Below are positions 33,231 to 46,405 of a DNA stretch of 64,000 nt, one piece after another. The position numbers and the translations under genes were made by a program. The stretch spans positions 248,001 through 312,000 of the forward strand of contig JAEQBH010004564.1 of the NCBI GenBank assembly GCA_016808115.1. The letters are read 5' to 3'. The DNA comes from Tetrastigma voinierianum. Its lineage: Eukaryota > Streptophyta > Magnoliopsida > Vitales > Vitaceae. Under the pieces are notes generated by a model. The model worked only from the letters and a program-made list of their open reading frames with translations. It made no database searches and was not told where the DNA came from. Position 1 is the stretch's first letter; each line of letters opens with the position of its first letter.

Positions 33231-35892
33231 TGCGTGCTTGCCCCGAAAATTATCTGCAGCCGGTTTATAACGTGTTTGGGTATAATAAAAATCAAATGTA
33301 TATTTTTTTCTTTGAATAAAATAATCTTCAAATAAAATAGCAAAAACCGGAATTTGCACAAGATACAGGGGGTAAGTGGTAATTTACCACATTAGGACTA
33401 GGGTCATGATCTCATAAGATTGTATGCCCGGTAAGTATAGCATAAGTTGAAATACAAATGAAACAAAGACGAGGGACGAGAAATAAATAAAGGAAAGAAA
33501 AATCAATAAATAAGGATGAGATAAGACCAAAAATAGCTCATTTGGTCTTGAGAAGGAGGCTCTCTGGGTAGAGATAAAGGGAGAAAGAGAAAGAAAGGAG
33601 AGAGAAAGAAGAAAGAGAAGAGAGAAAGAAGGAAGAAGGAAAGGAAAAAAGGATCAGGTATGGATTTGTATGGTTTCTATGGATTATAAGTATGGAGACT
33701 TATGTATAGAGATTTGTATGGACTTACAATTACAGTATGGATTTTTATGGATACTTAGGTTGGAGTTTGAATACCTCATACTGTTTGTGTCAAAATCCAT
33801 GTTGGTTTTGAGGTTGTGGTCCTCAGTAGAGGAAAGATTTGTATCGAAAATGTTGGGTTTTTGGGAGATCTTGTTCGTTTTTCAACCCATGTTTTTGTTT
33901 GGCCATGCTTGGCCATCACTCATCGAGTGAGTAATTCAAATTTTTGGTAAATTGAACTTCTAGAACAAATCTCCTTGAAATAAGTGTATCACCAATTTGG
34001 ACCCAGGAGTACGAGAAAGATTCGTCGAGTGAAGGCTGTGTTTGGTCGATTATGTTCTGATTTTGATACAGTTTTGGATTTCGGAGCAGTTTTGGTATTT
34101 AGGCTATAAGTTGAGTTTCACTCATCCAAATTGAGTGATTAAAATTTACCCGGGTCAATTCTGTTACAATTCTGATACAGTTTTGGATTTCGGAGCAGTT
34201 TTGGTATTTAGGCCATAAGTTGAGTTTCACTCATCCAAATTGAGTGATTGAATTCCGAGTGGCCAAACACAAGATAAAAAATCACCCTGAAATAGTTGTA
34301 TGCAAATTTAGACCCCAGGGTACCCAGAAAATTCGTTAAAGCGAAGCTCTGTTTCGAATCAATTCTGATACAACTTTGGATTTCGGAGCAGTTTTGGTAT
34401 TTAGGCCATAAGTTGAGTTTCACTCATCCAAATTGAGTGATTCAAATTTAGGTGTAGACTTCCTAGGAGAGCAATGCTGAAATAAGTATAATAAATTTGG
34501 ACCCACCATTGGACCTAAGAAGAACAAACCAGTAAGGGAATAATTTGGTCCGCGAAATGCGTCTCAAAGCAGTCGATGAGCGGTGTAATTCCGGTTGTTT
34601 AAATAATAGCTTGAGTTATCTTGGTCAAACAAGGTGATTCGAATTTACGTACGGAAACTAGACATCGGGAGAATAACTTTCATGAAGAAAGTAGGTCGAA
34701 AAATGGACTTAGGGTACTAGAAGCTGTTTAAACGGGGTGGTTATAGAAACTAAAATTGTATAGCGGGTTATATAAATGTATTGTTATATTAAATAATGCA
34801 TCATAGTAATATGATTACGATAACATGTGTTATGAAAGTTAAAGGTAATACATATATAATTGTGTTCTCATATGAAAAGAAATGCAGTTAAATGTTTATA
34901 AGAATTATTTGAAAATAATATCATAAAGTATACATGGTATATCAGTGAATATTCATGTATGAGATATCTTTTCTAATATCACGAAAAGATTGATAAGAAA
35001 ACATAATAAAAATGATTGTGCGCTTAAGGCGGGTAGTTGGATAGATAGACATGCACATGAGGATATGAATTTAACATGACGTACGGTTCTACGGATATGA
35101 GACCCAGTTTGGGTTGATGACATGCGATCCCATTTGGATCATTATAGAGACCACTGTTTAGATTAAATCGAATGAATCAGCGTAAATGCCGGTGATAGTA
35201 CCTTCCGAATACATCTGAGTTATTTCATGCTCTGGCTTGGGTTTGCAGGGCATGAAAAATAAAAAGAAAATAGTAAGTATATGTAAAACTTATGATATGA
35301 TATGAGAGGCATACTTATTTCTTGTACGATGTAGTATACAATTACGAAGCAAAGTAAAGTGAAAGATGACATGAAAAGTATATGAAATATGATAAAGAAT
35401 GAAAGCGTGTTATGAAAAAGTAGATATGAGAAATGGATAAATATATGTAAATGTATATTTGCCATAAGTATATGCATGTGTATAGAGTGTGATGATGGGT
35501 GCTACGGGTTGTCCATATGTATTTATTCATGGCGTAAAGCTTAGCACGGGTGTTTTCATCGGAGTGTAGTGCGAAGAGCCGGAGGACATAGCTGATCCAC
35601 GTCGACGGTCGAGGCCAGCGTCACTAGGTGCCCAGCGGAAGAGAGACCTTTTGGTGTATTTTTGTATATGTAATTTGGTTTTATTTTGTAAACAATGTAA
35701 ATATTGTAAATGTTGAACACTTCCATATATGGAGCTTGTATATATATTTTGTAATCTGTTGCTCTGAATATGATCTGAAGTGCTTCATTCAACTTTATAT
35801 GAATGAACAAACTTAAAGTTTATAAGTTTATAGTAAATAAAAATAAAAAATGACACCCTCGCTTGACAACGTGCTTAGGAGTTGGGGCGTCA
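33231..35892 (+). repeat. Tekay-type 5' LTR
   Basis: Colinear with 49556-52118. The first bases are degraded (TGCGTGCTTGCCCC against TGTAACACCCCC in the 3' copy). It ends GGGGCGTCA before the primer site. Internally it has an AG-rich stretch (33550-33650) and three copies of a ~85-bp repeat. Confidence 0.88.
34056..34445 (+). repeat. Three-copy ~85-bp repeat inside the 5' LTR
   Basis: The words CAGTTTTGGATTTCGGAGCA and CATAAGTTGAGTTTCACTC and AAATTGAGTGATT recur at about 34068-34142, 34183-34249 and 34370-34441. The 3' LTR has only two corresponding copies (about 50390-50475 and 50580-50655), so the LTRs differ in copy number. Confidence 0.75.
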
Positions 35893-35901
35893 CGGGTTTA
35901 G

Positions 35902-35916
35902 TGGTATCGAGCCGAG
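35902..35916 (+). other. Primer-binding site of the Tekay-type element
   Basis: TGGTATCGAGCCGAG starts ten bases after the 5' LTR end and matches the initiator-methionine tRNA type site TGGTATCAGAGCC except for one missing base. Confidence 0.75.
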
Positions 35917-35989
35917 GGTTTAGGTGACTACGGAATAGAGTATATGATAGAAAAACATGTGTTTAGTAATGTGTTGACTGATGTGGATG

Positions 35990-37400
35990 TCCTTGTGTTT
36001 TGTATAGATGGATTGTCCTCTAAATCCAGCTGATGAAGCAGTTGAAAGTGTTAACCCAGGAGATCAAGGATTGCCTACTTCGGATCCTTCTGAATCTATC
36101 ATAAGTGAGTCATGTCCCAGCTGAACCAAATGAAGCTTTGTTGAGGATATCTCAGGACTTGTAGAACAAGAATTAATTCGAAGATTGACCGACTCAAGAA
36201 AACTCAGAATGGAGAAATCATAGATTTGAGAGGAACCATGGAGTGAAAATTCATGGGTCGAAACATTGAAGGGTCATCAAAGTGAATCTTTGGTTGGAAA
36301 AATTTCATAAGATAGTGAAGGAGATTTAGGAAATGCCCTCACTGATCAAGAGTGAGCCTAGTAAGTAGTTTCTCTATTGCAAGGCTGATTAGCATGATTG
36401 GTGGAAACTAGTGTTGAGGAGTTCGAGGCTTCCAGATCCCATACCATGGGAGTTTTTCGTCGAGTTCAGGGCGAATATGTCTACGATATGTACGGGGAGA
36501 CGAGTGGAAAGCGGTTCACGAGATTTGAAGCGAAGAACTTATCGGTGGCTGAATATGAAAGAATTGACCATCTTAGCAAATGCGCACGTGAATAAGTCCT
36601 CACGGAGACATTTCGGTGTGGCGGTTTGAGGGATGTGGACAGGTCCATAAAGATATTTGGCGCTGTGACGATTACTCAGTAGTGAATTTCTATCGAGTTG
36701 GTTCAGCGCTGATGAAAGTGGAGAAATCACGAGCCAGCCCCGGTAGAAAGATTTGAGAAGAAGAGCTTTCTAGAGGAGCTTCCTCACGGGGTAAAGAGCT
36801 AGAGAGTCCCCGTCCAGTCATTTAGTTATTTCTGAGGTAGAAAACGATGCGGTGTTACTTAGTTACAGTAAGTGTTCAATGAATGAGGAAGTCCTGGGAA
36901 GTGCCCTCATTGCCATAGGCGACATTTGGGCGTGTGTAGACTATTAGCCGGGAGGATGTTTCGGATGTGGAAGCCTTGAACCTTAATGGCGGTGTCCCGA
37001 GGATTAGGGGATAATAGGAGTTTGCAAGGTAATGGCAGAGGGAGATCTGTTGCACCACCTTCGACTCGGGATCGAGGTAGGGGTCGAGGTGGCCCAGGTC
37101 GACATAGGGCGTGGATGCGGGTGTCGAGGAGGCCGGTGGATCGTCTTAATACTACGACCAAGCCACGAGCTTATCTTGTGAGGCTAGAGTGAGGATCGGG
37201 ATGCTTAAAGTGATTCTTGTATTTTCTCTCTTTATGATATTGAGATGTATGCTTTGATGAGCCACAGCTCTGCTCATTAGGTATGTCTGTACGAACTATG
37301 TTTGATAGAATGCCATCGGTAGAGCAATTACCATATGAAATAATGCTTGTTACTAGTCCTGGGGCATAGTCTTCAAGTCGATAGAGTGTATAGAGCGTCA
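35990..37400 (+). pseudogene. Tekay-type gag and start of protease
   Basis: gag is recognised at 36440-36592, where broken frames give VRAxYVxDMYG-like residues and then KNLSVAEYERIDHLSKCA, the conserved end of the retrotransposon gag domain. A Gly/Arg-rich stretch follows (37030-37100). The protease region (37195-37400) reads SLYDIEMYAL, SVRTMF, MPSVEQLPYEI and a VDRVYRA-like end, as in pepsin-like retroviral proteases. It stops at 37400 where the inner element is inserted. It resumes at 46406 with DSLI and FHEFDLIFGMDWL. Confidence 0.75.
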
Positions 37401-38175
37401 CCTAATGTAAACCCCCATATGTCTAAATATCAATAATCGTCCAATTAGTTTCATCTCTTAAATCAAAGTATAAGAATGATAAATATAAAAATGGTTACAT
37501 AAATCATAGAAATAAGTTTTTGGGTTAAAAATAACATTAAAATGAATCCGAACGTCGAAAAACCTTAAGGCCAGTCTATAGACAATTTGGTGTAGTGGTA
37601 AAAGCGTAATTTGAAAGAAAGAAAACCAAATACCCGTGAACAGTGATTTTCGGGGCAGCTGGATTAAAACCCAAACTTTTCTTCTCTTTCTCAGATTTTC
37701 TCCTGCTCGCACCCACTTTCCTCATGACACCAGGATGATTGGAGAAGGAAGGAAGGCCGAGCTAGGAGATTTAGGGCAAATGTGATACAAAGCTTAAGAT
37801 CTCTATATCAACCAAAAATTAAGGTAGGGGTTTTCCGTTTCTACTTACATTGAAATTGGTTATTATTATATATGTACGTTTGGGTATAAATGCTTTATAT
37901 TTACGGATGTTGAAATTATTCTCCTGTAACGTGAGAATGAGGGGTTTTATTTTTAAACGGGTTAAATGGGAATTGATTTCTAAATGCTAGAGTTTTGTGT
38001 AGTGGAGAAATAACATAAGGTGCAATCTCTTGTATTTTCTAAATATTTATTGGTGTTTTATATGATTGTTTGTGGATTCTTAAGAAGTTTTCCGATAAAT
38101 TAGAGATGTATGGAATGATTGGTTATGAGATCGATGGTTGTGTAAAATAAATTTCTGAGGTATGGTGATTGAGAA

Positions 38176-38560
38176 TCCAGATGGGGGGATTCAACTATAT
38201 TGTGGGGGAGTCAAGCATATTGTGGGGATCGAAATATATGATGGAGGATTCTTATATAGTTTGGGGGATTCTTATATAGTATGGGGAATTCTGATATAGT
38301 ATGGGGGATTCTTATATAACATGGGGATTCTTATATAGTATGGGGGATTCTAATATAGTATGGGGATTCTCATATAGTATGGGGGATTCTAATTTAGTAT
38401 GGGGGACTCTTATATAGTATGGGGGATTCTTGTATAGTTTGGGGAATTTTTATATAGTATGGAAGATTCTTATATAGTAAGGGGATTCTTATATATAAAA
38501 TGTGAGATTCTTACTTATAGTATGGGGATTCCCCATATAATATGGGGATTATGGTATGGT
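38176..38560 (+). repeat. ~20-bp minisatellite in the inner LTR
   Basis: About eighteen copies of a GGGGGATTCTTATATAGTAT-like unit, variable in G-run length and in the TATAT core. The mirrored arm has the reverse complement at about 40750-41135. Confidence 0.9.
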
Positions 38561-38589
38561 GATTGGAAATAAAAAATTACTATATGATG

Positions 38590-38970
38590 AATAGAGGTTC
38601 CTTGTAAGGATGCTGACTTATACTCGAGGTTCCTTATAAGGATGCTTGAGAAAATTACTATGATGAATGAGGAAATTCACTTGTAGGATGCTCGACCTAT
38701 GTGAGGTTCCTTGTAAGGATGCTTGAGAAAACTACATGATGAATGAGAGGTTCCTTATAAGGTTGCTCGGCTTTATGCTTTCGAGAGGTTCCTTGTAAGG
38801 ATCTTGAGAAAGCAATTCTTATGAAAGAGTGAGAGGTTGTAGTAAGGATGCTCTAAATATTCTTAGAGGTTCTAGTAAGGATTTTTGAAATACTACTATG
38901 AAGAAGCGAGGTTTATTGCAAGGTTGCTCATTTTATCTCAAGAGGTTCTCGGTAAGGATGCTTGAGAAAC
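38590..38970 (+). repeat. GAGGTTCCTTGTAAGGATGCT minisatellite in the inner LTR
   Basis: About nine copies of a GAGGTTCCTTGTAAGGATGC-like core, spaced roughly 40-60 bases apart and separated by GAGAAA.TAC.ATGATGAATG-like spacers. The reverse complement occupies about 40380-40740 in the facing arm. Confidence 0.85.
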
Positions 38971-39693
38971 AAAAATAACGCGATAGGGGTGGAGGCTACT
39001 GTTTAGTATGCCACCTACCAAAATAACGGTTGGAAATGGTATTTGGTGGCTTGTTTATGATTACGGTTCTGGATTGCTTGAGTGTACATTTACTTATGTG
39101 TTTTTATATAAACTTGAGATACATTTACAATGTCATTGTTTATCTTAGTGTACATATGATATGTTATAAAAAAAATGAGGCAGTTGTTTTTCATACTTTT
39201 CTAAACCTTGTTGGAGTTTAGGAAGATTTTCTAAAAGCTTTATGCTCACACCACACTTATATTCCTTTGATTTTACCTTTGAGGAGATGGTAGGAGCTGA
39301 GGAACCGGGTGCAGTGGGGCCCAGCTCGAAGGAAATTTAGATTACGAGGTCCTGGGGTGGAAGGAACTGGTTGAGGCTAAGGTAGTGAAGAAGAGGCCCG
39401 GATTACGGCTATTTTTATGATTTTTGTAATTTTTGGATCGAATATCCGAGTTTTGAAGATGTCGCAGATGATATTGTGGCCATGACTTGGCTTATTCTTT
39501 TGGAAGGTTATTATAAGATTGTGCATACGGTGAATATAAAATCTTTTGGGATAATGTTGTAAATATTTTATGGATAAAATGGGCTGGAGTGGTTGATGTA
39601 TTAGAATTGCGCGAGGTTATGTTTTGGGTAGAGCTCATCGAGACAAGGGGACTCTGCCGAGAGCATGGCACGTCTTGATGCCATCAGCAGACC

Positions 39694-41908
39694 TATCCAT
39701 AAAATGACACGGCGATAGCCTCCCCAGATTTCAGTATCTGACTACGATAACCTTCCAAGAAAGAACAAGCAGTCTGAAGCCACAATATCGTCTTTGTACA
39801 TCTTCAACCGGACTGTTCGATCAGCATTACAAAGTGAAAAAATACGGCCCTTTGCTCTTTCACTACCTGGCTGACTGAGATTCGCTTCACTGAGAACACC
39901 GATCTAGGCCTGCTAAATATACCTCCTCAAGGTAAATCTGAAAAGAAATGTAGTAGAAGAGAGAGGTAACATAAAAGCAGCAAGAGAAAATCACTCCTAA
40001 GCTCGAGCAAGGTAAAAAAATATGAAGCGATGGAATATAAATACATAACATATCATGAATATACGTACTGAAGCAAATGCCAGTTTGTATAAAAACGCAG
40101 TAAATAACCGGCAGCGTGGCTGAAGATATAACAATTTCTCAAATACCATTTCGGCTAAGATTATTTGTTCGGGTGAGCATACTAAGCGACAGCCTCACAT
40201 GCTCAGCGTTATTTGTTTCTCAGCACATCATACCATGCAATGAAATCAGCAACCTTGCAATACTTCGCTGCTTCATGGTAGTGACTCTCGGCATCACACT
40301 AGGAACACTCTTAAAATATTTAAGAGCACACATCACAAGAAGCCTCTCATAACAAATGTTCATACAGAGCCTGCTGACATGAGTTGTCACTAGAACTCTC
40401 GTTCATCATGGCACTACCGGCGTCGAGACCACCTCTTGGTATAGGTGTTCAAATCTTACGAGAACACTCTCATTCATCATGAGCATGCACTATAAAGCAT
40501 CGCCTGAGGAACACTCTTGACTTGGAGTTGGCACGTCGCTACGGGGGCACTATAGATTCGCTCATAGTACTTTTCTCGAGAGCATCCTTACCAGGGACAC
40601 TCTTGAGCATAGGTTGACGTCCTTCTGAGGAACCTCTCATTCATCATAATAATTTTCTCAAGCATCCTTACAAGGAACCTCTTGAACATAGGTTGAACAT
40701 CCTTACAAGGAACCTTTCATTCATCATAGTAATTTTTTTATTTCCAATGCCATGCAGGAATCCCCCACATATTATGTAAGTCCCGATACTATATAAAGAA
40801 TTCCCCATTTATATATAAGAATCCCTTCTTATGTAAAGTCTTCCATACTAATATAAAAATTCTCCAACTATCTGAATCCCATACTATATAAGAGTCCCCC
40901 ATACTAAATTAAGTCCCCATACTATATTAGAATCCCATTACTATATAAGAATCCCCGTGTTATATAAGTCCCCATACTATATCATAATCCCATTACTATA
41001 TTAGAATCCCCATTACTATATAAGAATCCTCATCTTATATAAGAATCCCCCCAGAACTATATAAAGAATCCCCATCATGTATTTCGATCCCACTTGATAT
41101 GTGACTCCCCATGATATAGTTGAATCCCCAGTTCCTCAAATCCTCTATCTAGAAATTTATTTTACCGACCATCAATCTCGTAACCAATCATTCCATACAT
41201 CTCGATTTATCGGAAAAACTACAAGAATCTGAAACAATCATAAAACAATTCGAGGAAATATTTAGAAAATACAGAGATGGCACCAGTGATTTCTCCACTC
41301 CACCTGAAAACTCCCCGGCATATAGAAATCAATTCCCTGAGTTAACTTAGTTTAAGAATAAAATATAAATTTCTCACATACGGGGAGAATAATTTGAGAA
41401 CACCCGAATACTTTATAGCTGAAAACATACATATATTATTACTGGCTTACTCAATGTAAGTGAATGGGAGACCCACCTTAATCTTTGGTTGATATGAGAT
41501 CTTAAGCTTTTGTATCACATTTGCCCATAAATCTCCCCAGCTTTTAGCTCACTTCCTTCTTCTCCAGCCGATCCCTAGGGCTTGAAGGTGTGAGATGAAA
41601 TTGGGGTGGAGAAAATATGAGAAAGATAAAAGTTGGGTTTTAATCCAGGCGCCTCCGAAAATCCTTTGTTCATGGGGTATTTTGGTTTTTCTTCAAAATT
41701 ACGGTTTTGCCACTACACTCTGAGTCGATCACATGGGACTATACAAGGTTTTCGACGTTTCATATTCATTTTAATGTTATTTTAGCACAAAACCTTTATT
41801 TCTATGATTTATGTAACCCGTTTTTATATTTATCATTCTTATACTTTGATTTAAGAGGTAAAACTAATTGGGCGATTATTGATATTTAGACATAGGGGTT
41901 CTGTCACA
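39694..41908 (-). repeat. Inner element LTR, minus orientation (right arm of the palindrome)
   Basis: Reverse complement of 37406-39576 along its length, starting TGTGACAGAACCCC at 41908. Shared landmarks in reverse order include the two minisatellites and GAAGATGT..A..GATATTGTGGC near 39790-39810. The arms differ by many small indels. Confidence 0.85.
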
Positions 41909-44900
41909 CACACCATAAAGAAAGTTTCGGTCTTGAAACTTACCTCTAGTAGCGAATAAATGCGGTTACTTCTCGTATTTCTAGCTCCGGTTCCCATGTA
42001 GCTTCTTCCACTCCATGGTGTTGCCACAAAACTTTCACTAGTCGGATGATTTTGTTGCGAAGCACCTTTTCTTTGGTATCAAGAATCCTCCGGTTGTTCC
42101 TCATATGTTACCCCATCTTAGACTTCTATATCTTCCAAGTTTACGACTGACGTTGCATCCGATAGACACTTCCTCAACATTGATACGTGGAATACATCAT
42201 GCACCTCAAACAACTGAGCGGGTAATCGTAGCTGATACGCCGCTTTGCCTACCACTTTGATCACTTCAAATGGTCCAATATATCTTGGTGCTAACTTTCC
42301 TCTCTTGCCAAATCTAAACACTCCCTTTTTAAGGGACACCTTGAGAATACATAATCCCCCTCTTGAAATTCAGGGTCTTCTCGTCGTCAGCATAACTTTT
42401 ACGTCTACTGTAGCGTGTGTCTCTCCCAGGTTGAGTTGAATCTTCTCACGTAGTTTCCCGAACAATCTTTGGTCGAAGCAGTACTAGCAAGCTTCGACTA
42501 ACATGTCGGTGATATCATGGCGCCTCTGATACCTCTCGTAAGGTGCCATCCCGATACGCCTTGATAGGCTGTTTGTTGTGCCTGAGATTCTACCAGAAAA
42601 ATGGTTACTCCGGTTTCATAGAGAGTCCCCGACCGCTCCTGAAACCTGTAACCGTAATGGCCTGCGACACCATCATCCACCCTTTTGGATTGACATCAAT
42701 TTTGAGGGATGAAAAGTTGTCGGCGCGTAACTCTGGCCCCATCAACATTTGTAAGGCTTTCGCGAAGCAGTCTTGTAAACAGGAATCACGATCCGACCAC
42801 GATAGAGGTGGAACTCCATCGATCTAACAATCTCACGGATATAGGCGGCTGAGTCTCGGTTATTGTCCGTGGTCTTCATACAGGAAATGATCGGACTTGG
42901 TGAGTCCCATCAACAATAATCATCACGGCATTATGCCCTACGATGCGGTCAAGTGGAAAACGATATGAAGTCCATGGTGATGTGATCCTTCCACTGCAGG
43001 ATGAGGCGGGATGTGCAATCCTCAGGGCCTTTGGTGCTCGATCTTTACTTGTTGACACAGCACATTTTGAAATGTATCTAGCTACATCCCTTTTCATTCC
43101 CTTCCCTGTCTGTAGCTTCACATGTCCTATACATTTTGTTACTCCCCGGATGGATGGAGAACTTGGAACAATGGCATTCACCCAATACTTCTTCCCTGAT
43201 TCGATCATGGTTGGGTACACATAACCTTCCCCGAAACCGTAACTCATCATTAAATTGTACGAAATTCGACCATCTCCTCCTCTCCAAGCCTAAGTATGGC
43301 CTCTAACTCATTTGTCTCTTTCTTCCCTTGGCGTCGATCTTTGCGCGAAGCGATAGTTGAGCTACAGATTGAATATGTAGTGAGATTCACCTTCTCAGAT
43401 CCATAGATCAAAATCTCTGAGGGCATCCCTTGACTTCCATTTACTTATGGAAACATTGGAGTTAGCAGGAAACTTCTGTGAGATGTCTGTAAGTACATTT
43501 GCCTTTCTTTGGATAATAGTTGAGTGTGAAATCATAGTCTTACAGGTACTCGACCCACCTCCCTTTCTTGGGAGATTCAAGTCTTTTGTGTGAAGATATA
43601 CTTGAGGCTCTTATGGTTGAGTACGGAATTTCTCCCAGTATAAGTAGCACCTCCTGACTTAGAGCAAAAACCACGGCTGGTTCCGAGTCATGAGTGGGGT
43701 AGTTACGCTCATGAGGTCTTGAGTACCTGAACCGTAAGCAATACCTTCTCTCCTTGTATTAAAGACATCTGACCTCGTGAAGAAACTGTCGGTCTTACAC
43801 CTCGTATCCTTCCCCAACATTTTGGAATAATACAAGGATAGGGGTGGTTGTCGATTTCTCCTTGAAGTGTGAAAACAAGTTTCACTCACGGAGTCCTGAA
43901 AATTTTCTCCCTTCTTGGTCGACGAGTCATTGACATTGCAAGCTTGGAGAATCCCTCATGAGCCTCCAGATAGTAGCTGCTAAGCCCGAGGAAGCTCACG
44001 TACCTCTGTCACATTCTTCAGTGGTTCCCACTTTATCACTGCCTCGATCTTTGCTGGTCAGCGGCTACACGCGTTGAGCCATACATGGCGAAGGAATTTC
44101 ACCTCCTTCATCGAGGCTTCGCATTTGCTCATCTTAGCATATAACTTATACTCCCTCGGTCTGAACACGATTGAGATGGCGTTCATGTTCCTCGGTGGTC
44201 GTGAATGAGTGGTATGTCATCGATGAACCTGATGACAAATTGATTAGGATACGGTCGAAATACCATTGCATCAAATCCATGAGCTGCGGGGCATTAAAGT
44301 CGATCAAGCGGCATTACCGTGTACTTTCGAAATGACCATAAGATGCGGAAGCGAGTCTTAGAATGTCCTCTCACGATTCGCAATTGATGGTACCACTTTG
44401 TCTGTGGTCGATCTTGGTGTAATACTTAGTTACCACTAAGAAAGTAATCAAATAGGTCATCTATCGAGGTAAAGGGTATTTATTTTCACTTTGTCACCCG
44501 ATTCGGCGTCTGTAGTCAGGTACATAACAAAGGGGTTTCATCATGCTTCTTCTGAAGAGGAATTTGGAGCTCCCAGGTGAGGTACTTAGGCGGATAAACC
44601 CGATATTTAGCGGTGGTCAGTGCTTCCGCCAAGCTCCTTTAGCTCGAAAAGGTGCCATACGGTAGGAAATGGATATGGGTTCGGTTCAGGATAGAATCAA
44701 TCTTGAATTCAATCTCTCTTTGTGGGGTTAACCACTGATAGTTCATACGGGAAGACATCAGGAATCAGATACTCTTAACACCGCCCTCTTAGGGTCTTTA
44801 TCCTTCTCCCTCTCAATCCAGTTATCTAGAAACTCAGTGGCTCACATATGAGCTTCGAAATTTTACTACTCATAGGTAAAGAAATGTGTGCGGGAAGAAC

Positions 44901-46137
44901 TTTGGTCATTAATGAAAGCGAGAAAACTACCCCTCAGTGGCTTCAAGGAGATTAACGTGATTAAACTGCGAAAACATTCCATCATTACGCACGGAAAGTG
45001 GATAGCGAGTCCATCCGGAATATAACGTCATGCCCTTGAAATCTGGAAGCGATCGAGTCCGCAGTTAATTCATGCTCACCAATCGAAGCCTTGTGACCCT
45101 TGCGAGCACAGTTTGGTACCCGATTGTTCTCAGTAAGCAAGTCGACATTTAATGCACCGCTCTGGCTTTTTCAAGTTCATTCCCAATCTGATAGCATATG
45201 TGGTTATTATAAATGAATGAGTCGCACCCGGGATGAATAAATTCGGACCCATGAATTATAAAGAAGAATGATACCTTCCACAACTACATTGGAGACATCT
45301 TCCTCTGGCTGAGTCAAAGAAAACACTCTCCCTTGGATAGCATCGCCTGGGGCTCGGGCCCCTAATGTCCTCTGCTGCGGTAGTGGCCTAGGTGGAGGTG
45401 GCCTAATTGCCGATACCGATCATGTTGTCTGAGTATTCCTTTGGGGTGGATAAATTGGACAATGCATTCTAGTATGACCTGCACCTCCACATCTGGCGGG
45501 ATCGTGAATCGATTACTGCTCTACGCGGTACACCTCACGGCCCCTACGGCTAGCGGGATTACAGAATCCCGGTACATGCAGTGCAGGCGACGATAAGGTC
45601 TTTGCCTGAACTTCCTTTGTTGCCTTTCCGGTCGGATCGAGCCTCCTCGCCCGGCTTTGTCGTTCTTGGCTATCCTACATTTTCCCTGCTCCCACGAGGT
45701 GTAGCTCGAATTTTCTATATCCCCTTGGTCTCGTATCTTGGGGGCTACTAACTTCTCTCTCGGATGGTTGGCCTCGAAGCCTTTGTTCAAAGTGCTGCTT
45801 AGGTTGGCCTCAGAAGTAGGGAGAGATAAACTCCATACTGCAAGGGATAGCTCAGTAAACCTCCTCTCATACTCAACCACGGGTTGTGCTGCCATGTCAC
45901 ATAGCAAGAAAATCAGCCTTCATTCTGTCTCTGACGGATTCCGGAAAATACTTGTCTTGGAAGATTTGATCGAACTCCCCAGTATTAAGTGCGATGTCCC
46001 CCTTCTCTTTCTTGATTCCCACCGGTGATCGGCCTCTCCATCAGTCTCATGTTGCGAGCCGACTTTAAAGTCTTGACTACTCTAGGCCATCGAACTTTTG
46101 TCCTGGCGGATCCACTATCTGCATCTAGGGTTTAGAC
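41909..46137 (-). pseudogene. Inner Ty3/gypsy gag-pol, minus strand, frame-broken
   Basis: Read from right to left. The gag block 45907-45521 has PVVEYERRFTELS and GFEANHPREKLVAPKIRD. A CCHC-knuckle-like RCGGAGHTRMHCP lies near 45505-45468. The protease region is poorly resolved (45300-44850). RT has a YGHFE word and an LMDLM word and the FIDD catalytic motif near 44240-44210. The integrase H2C2/core block has GMKRDVARYISKCAV (43105-43060) and IVGHNAVMIIVDGTH (42960-42910). The pol C-terminus (42339-42118) has FGKRGKLAPRYIGPFEVI and VHDVFHVSMLRKCL. No downstream chromodomain is clear. The enzymes would normally make and integrate element cDNA. Stops and frame shifts occur in every domain. Confidence 0.85.
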
Positions 46138-46184
46138 TCCCTTGGAAAGATGGGTGGGCTTGAAACAAAATTTCTCGAAAGAAT

Positions 46185-46405
46185 GATATATTTTATGTTG
46201 TAAATATTTTATGGATAAATGGGCCCAAGGTGGTTGATGTATTAGAATTGTACAGGTTGTGTTTTGGGTAGAACTGCGAGCAAAGGAGACTCTCTGCTTG
46301 AATTTTGTTAAATTAAGGACCTGGGTTGTTATGGATTTTATTAGTGCTCTCATGGTGTAAATGGTTGTTGGTATGTAATGCTAGTCTCGAGGTTGGGTCA
46401 TTACA
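46185..46405 (+). repeat. Inner element LTR tail, plus orientation
   Basis: The first ~95 bases repeat 39551-39640 directly (TTGTAAATATTTTATGGATAAA and GTGGTTGATGTATTAGAATTG words). The remainder, ending GGTTGGGTCATTACA, is the missing 3' end of the LTR. Confidence 0.75.

Larger units (their letters stand above)
37406..39640 (+). repeat. Inner element 5' LTR, plus orientation, 3' end missing
   Basis: Starts TGTAAACCCCCATATGTC. Positions 37406-39576 are inverted-repeated at 39694-41908, and 39551-39640 is directly repeated at 46190-46280. It contains two minisatellites (38176-38560 and 38590-38970). Confidence 0.8.
37406..46405. mobile_element. Second Ty3/gypsy element nested in the Tekay-type element, internally inverted
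   Basis: The outer ends look like genuine LTR termini in plus orientation: TGTAAACCCCC at 37406 and GGTTGGGTCATTACA ending 46405. They are flanked by CCTAA (37401-37405) and CTAAC (46406-46410), a likely 4-5 bp target duplication, and the host protease frame is continuous across them. Inside, the order is abnormal: LTR arm in plus orientation (37406-~39640), LTR arm in minus orientation (~39694-41908), gag-pol on the minus strand (41909-~46137), then an LTR tail in plus orientation (~46185-46405). A single inversion with one breakpoint near the 3' end of each LTR, plus loss of the 5' LTR tail and primer site, explains this. A misassembly is the alternative. Confidence 0.8.

Noticed and set aside
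38176..38970. Repeats with regular spacing that might be taken for a CRISPR array
   Set aside because: Units vary in length and sequence, there are no unique spacers of constant size, and they lie inside a plant LTR.
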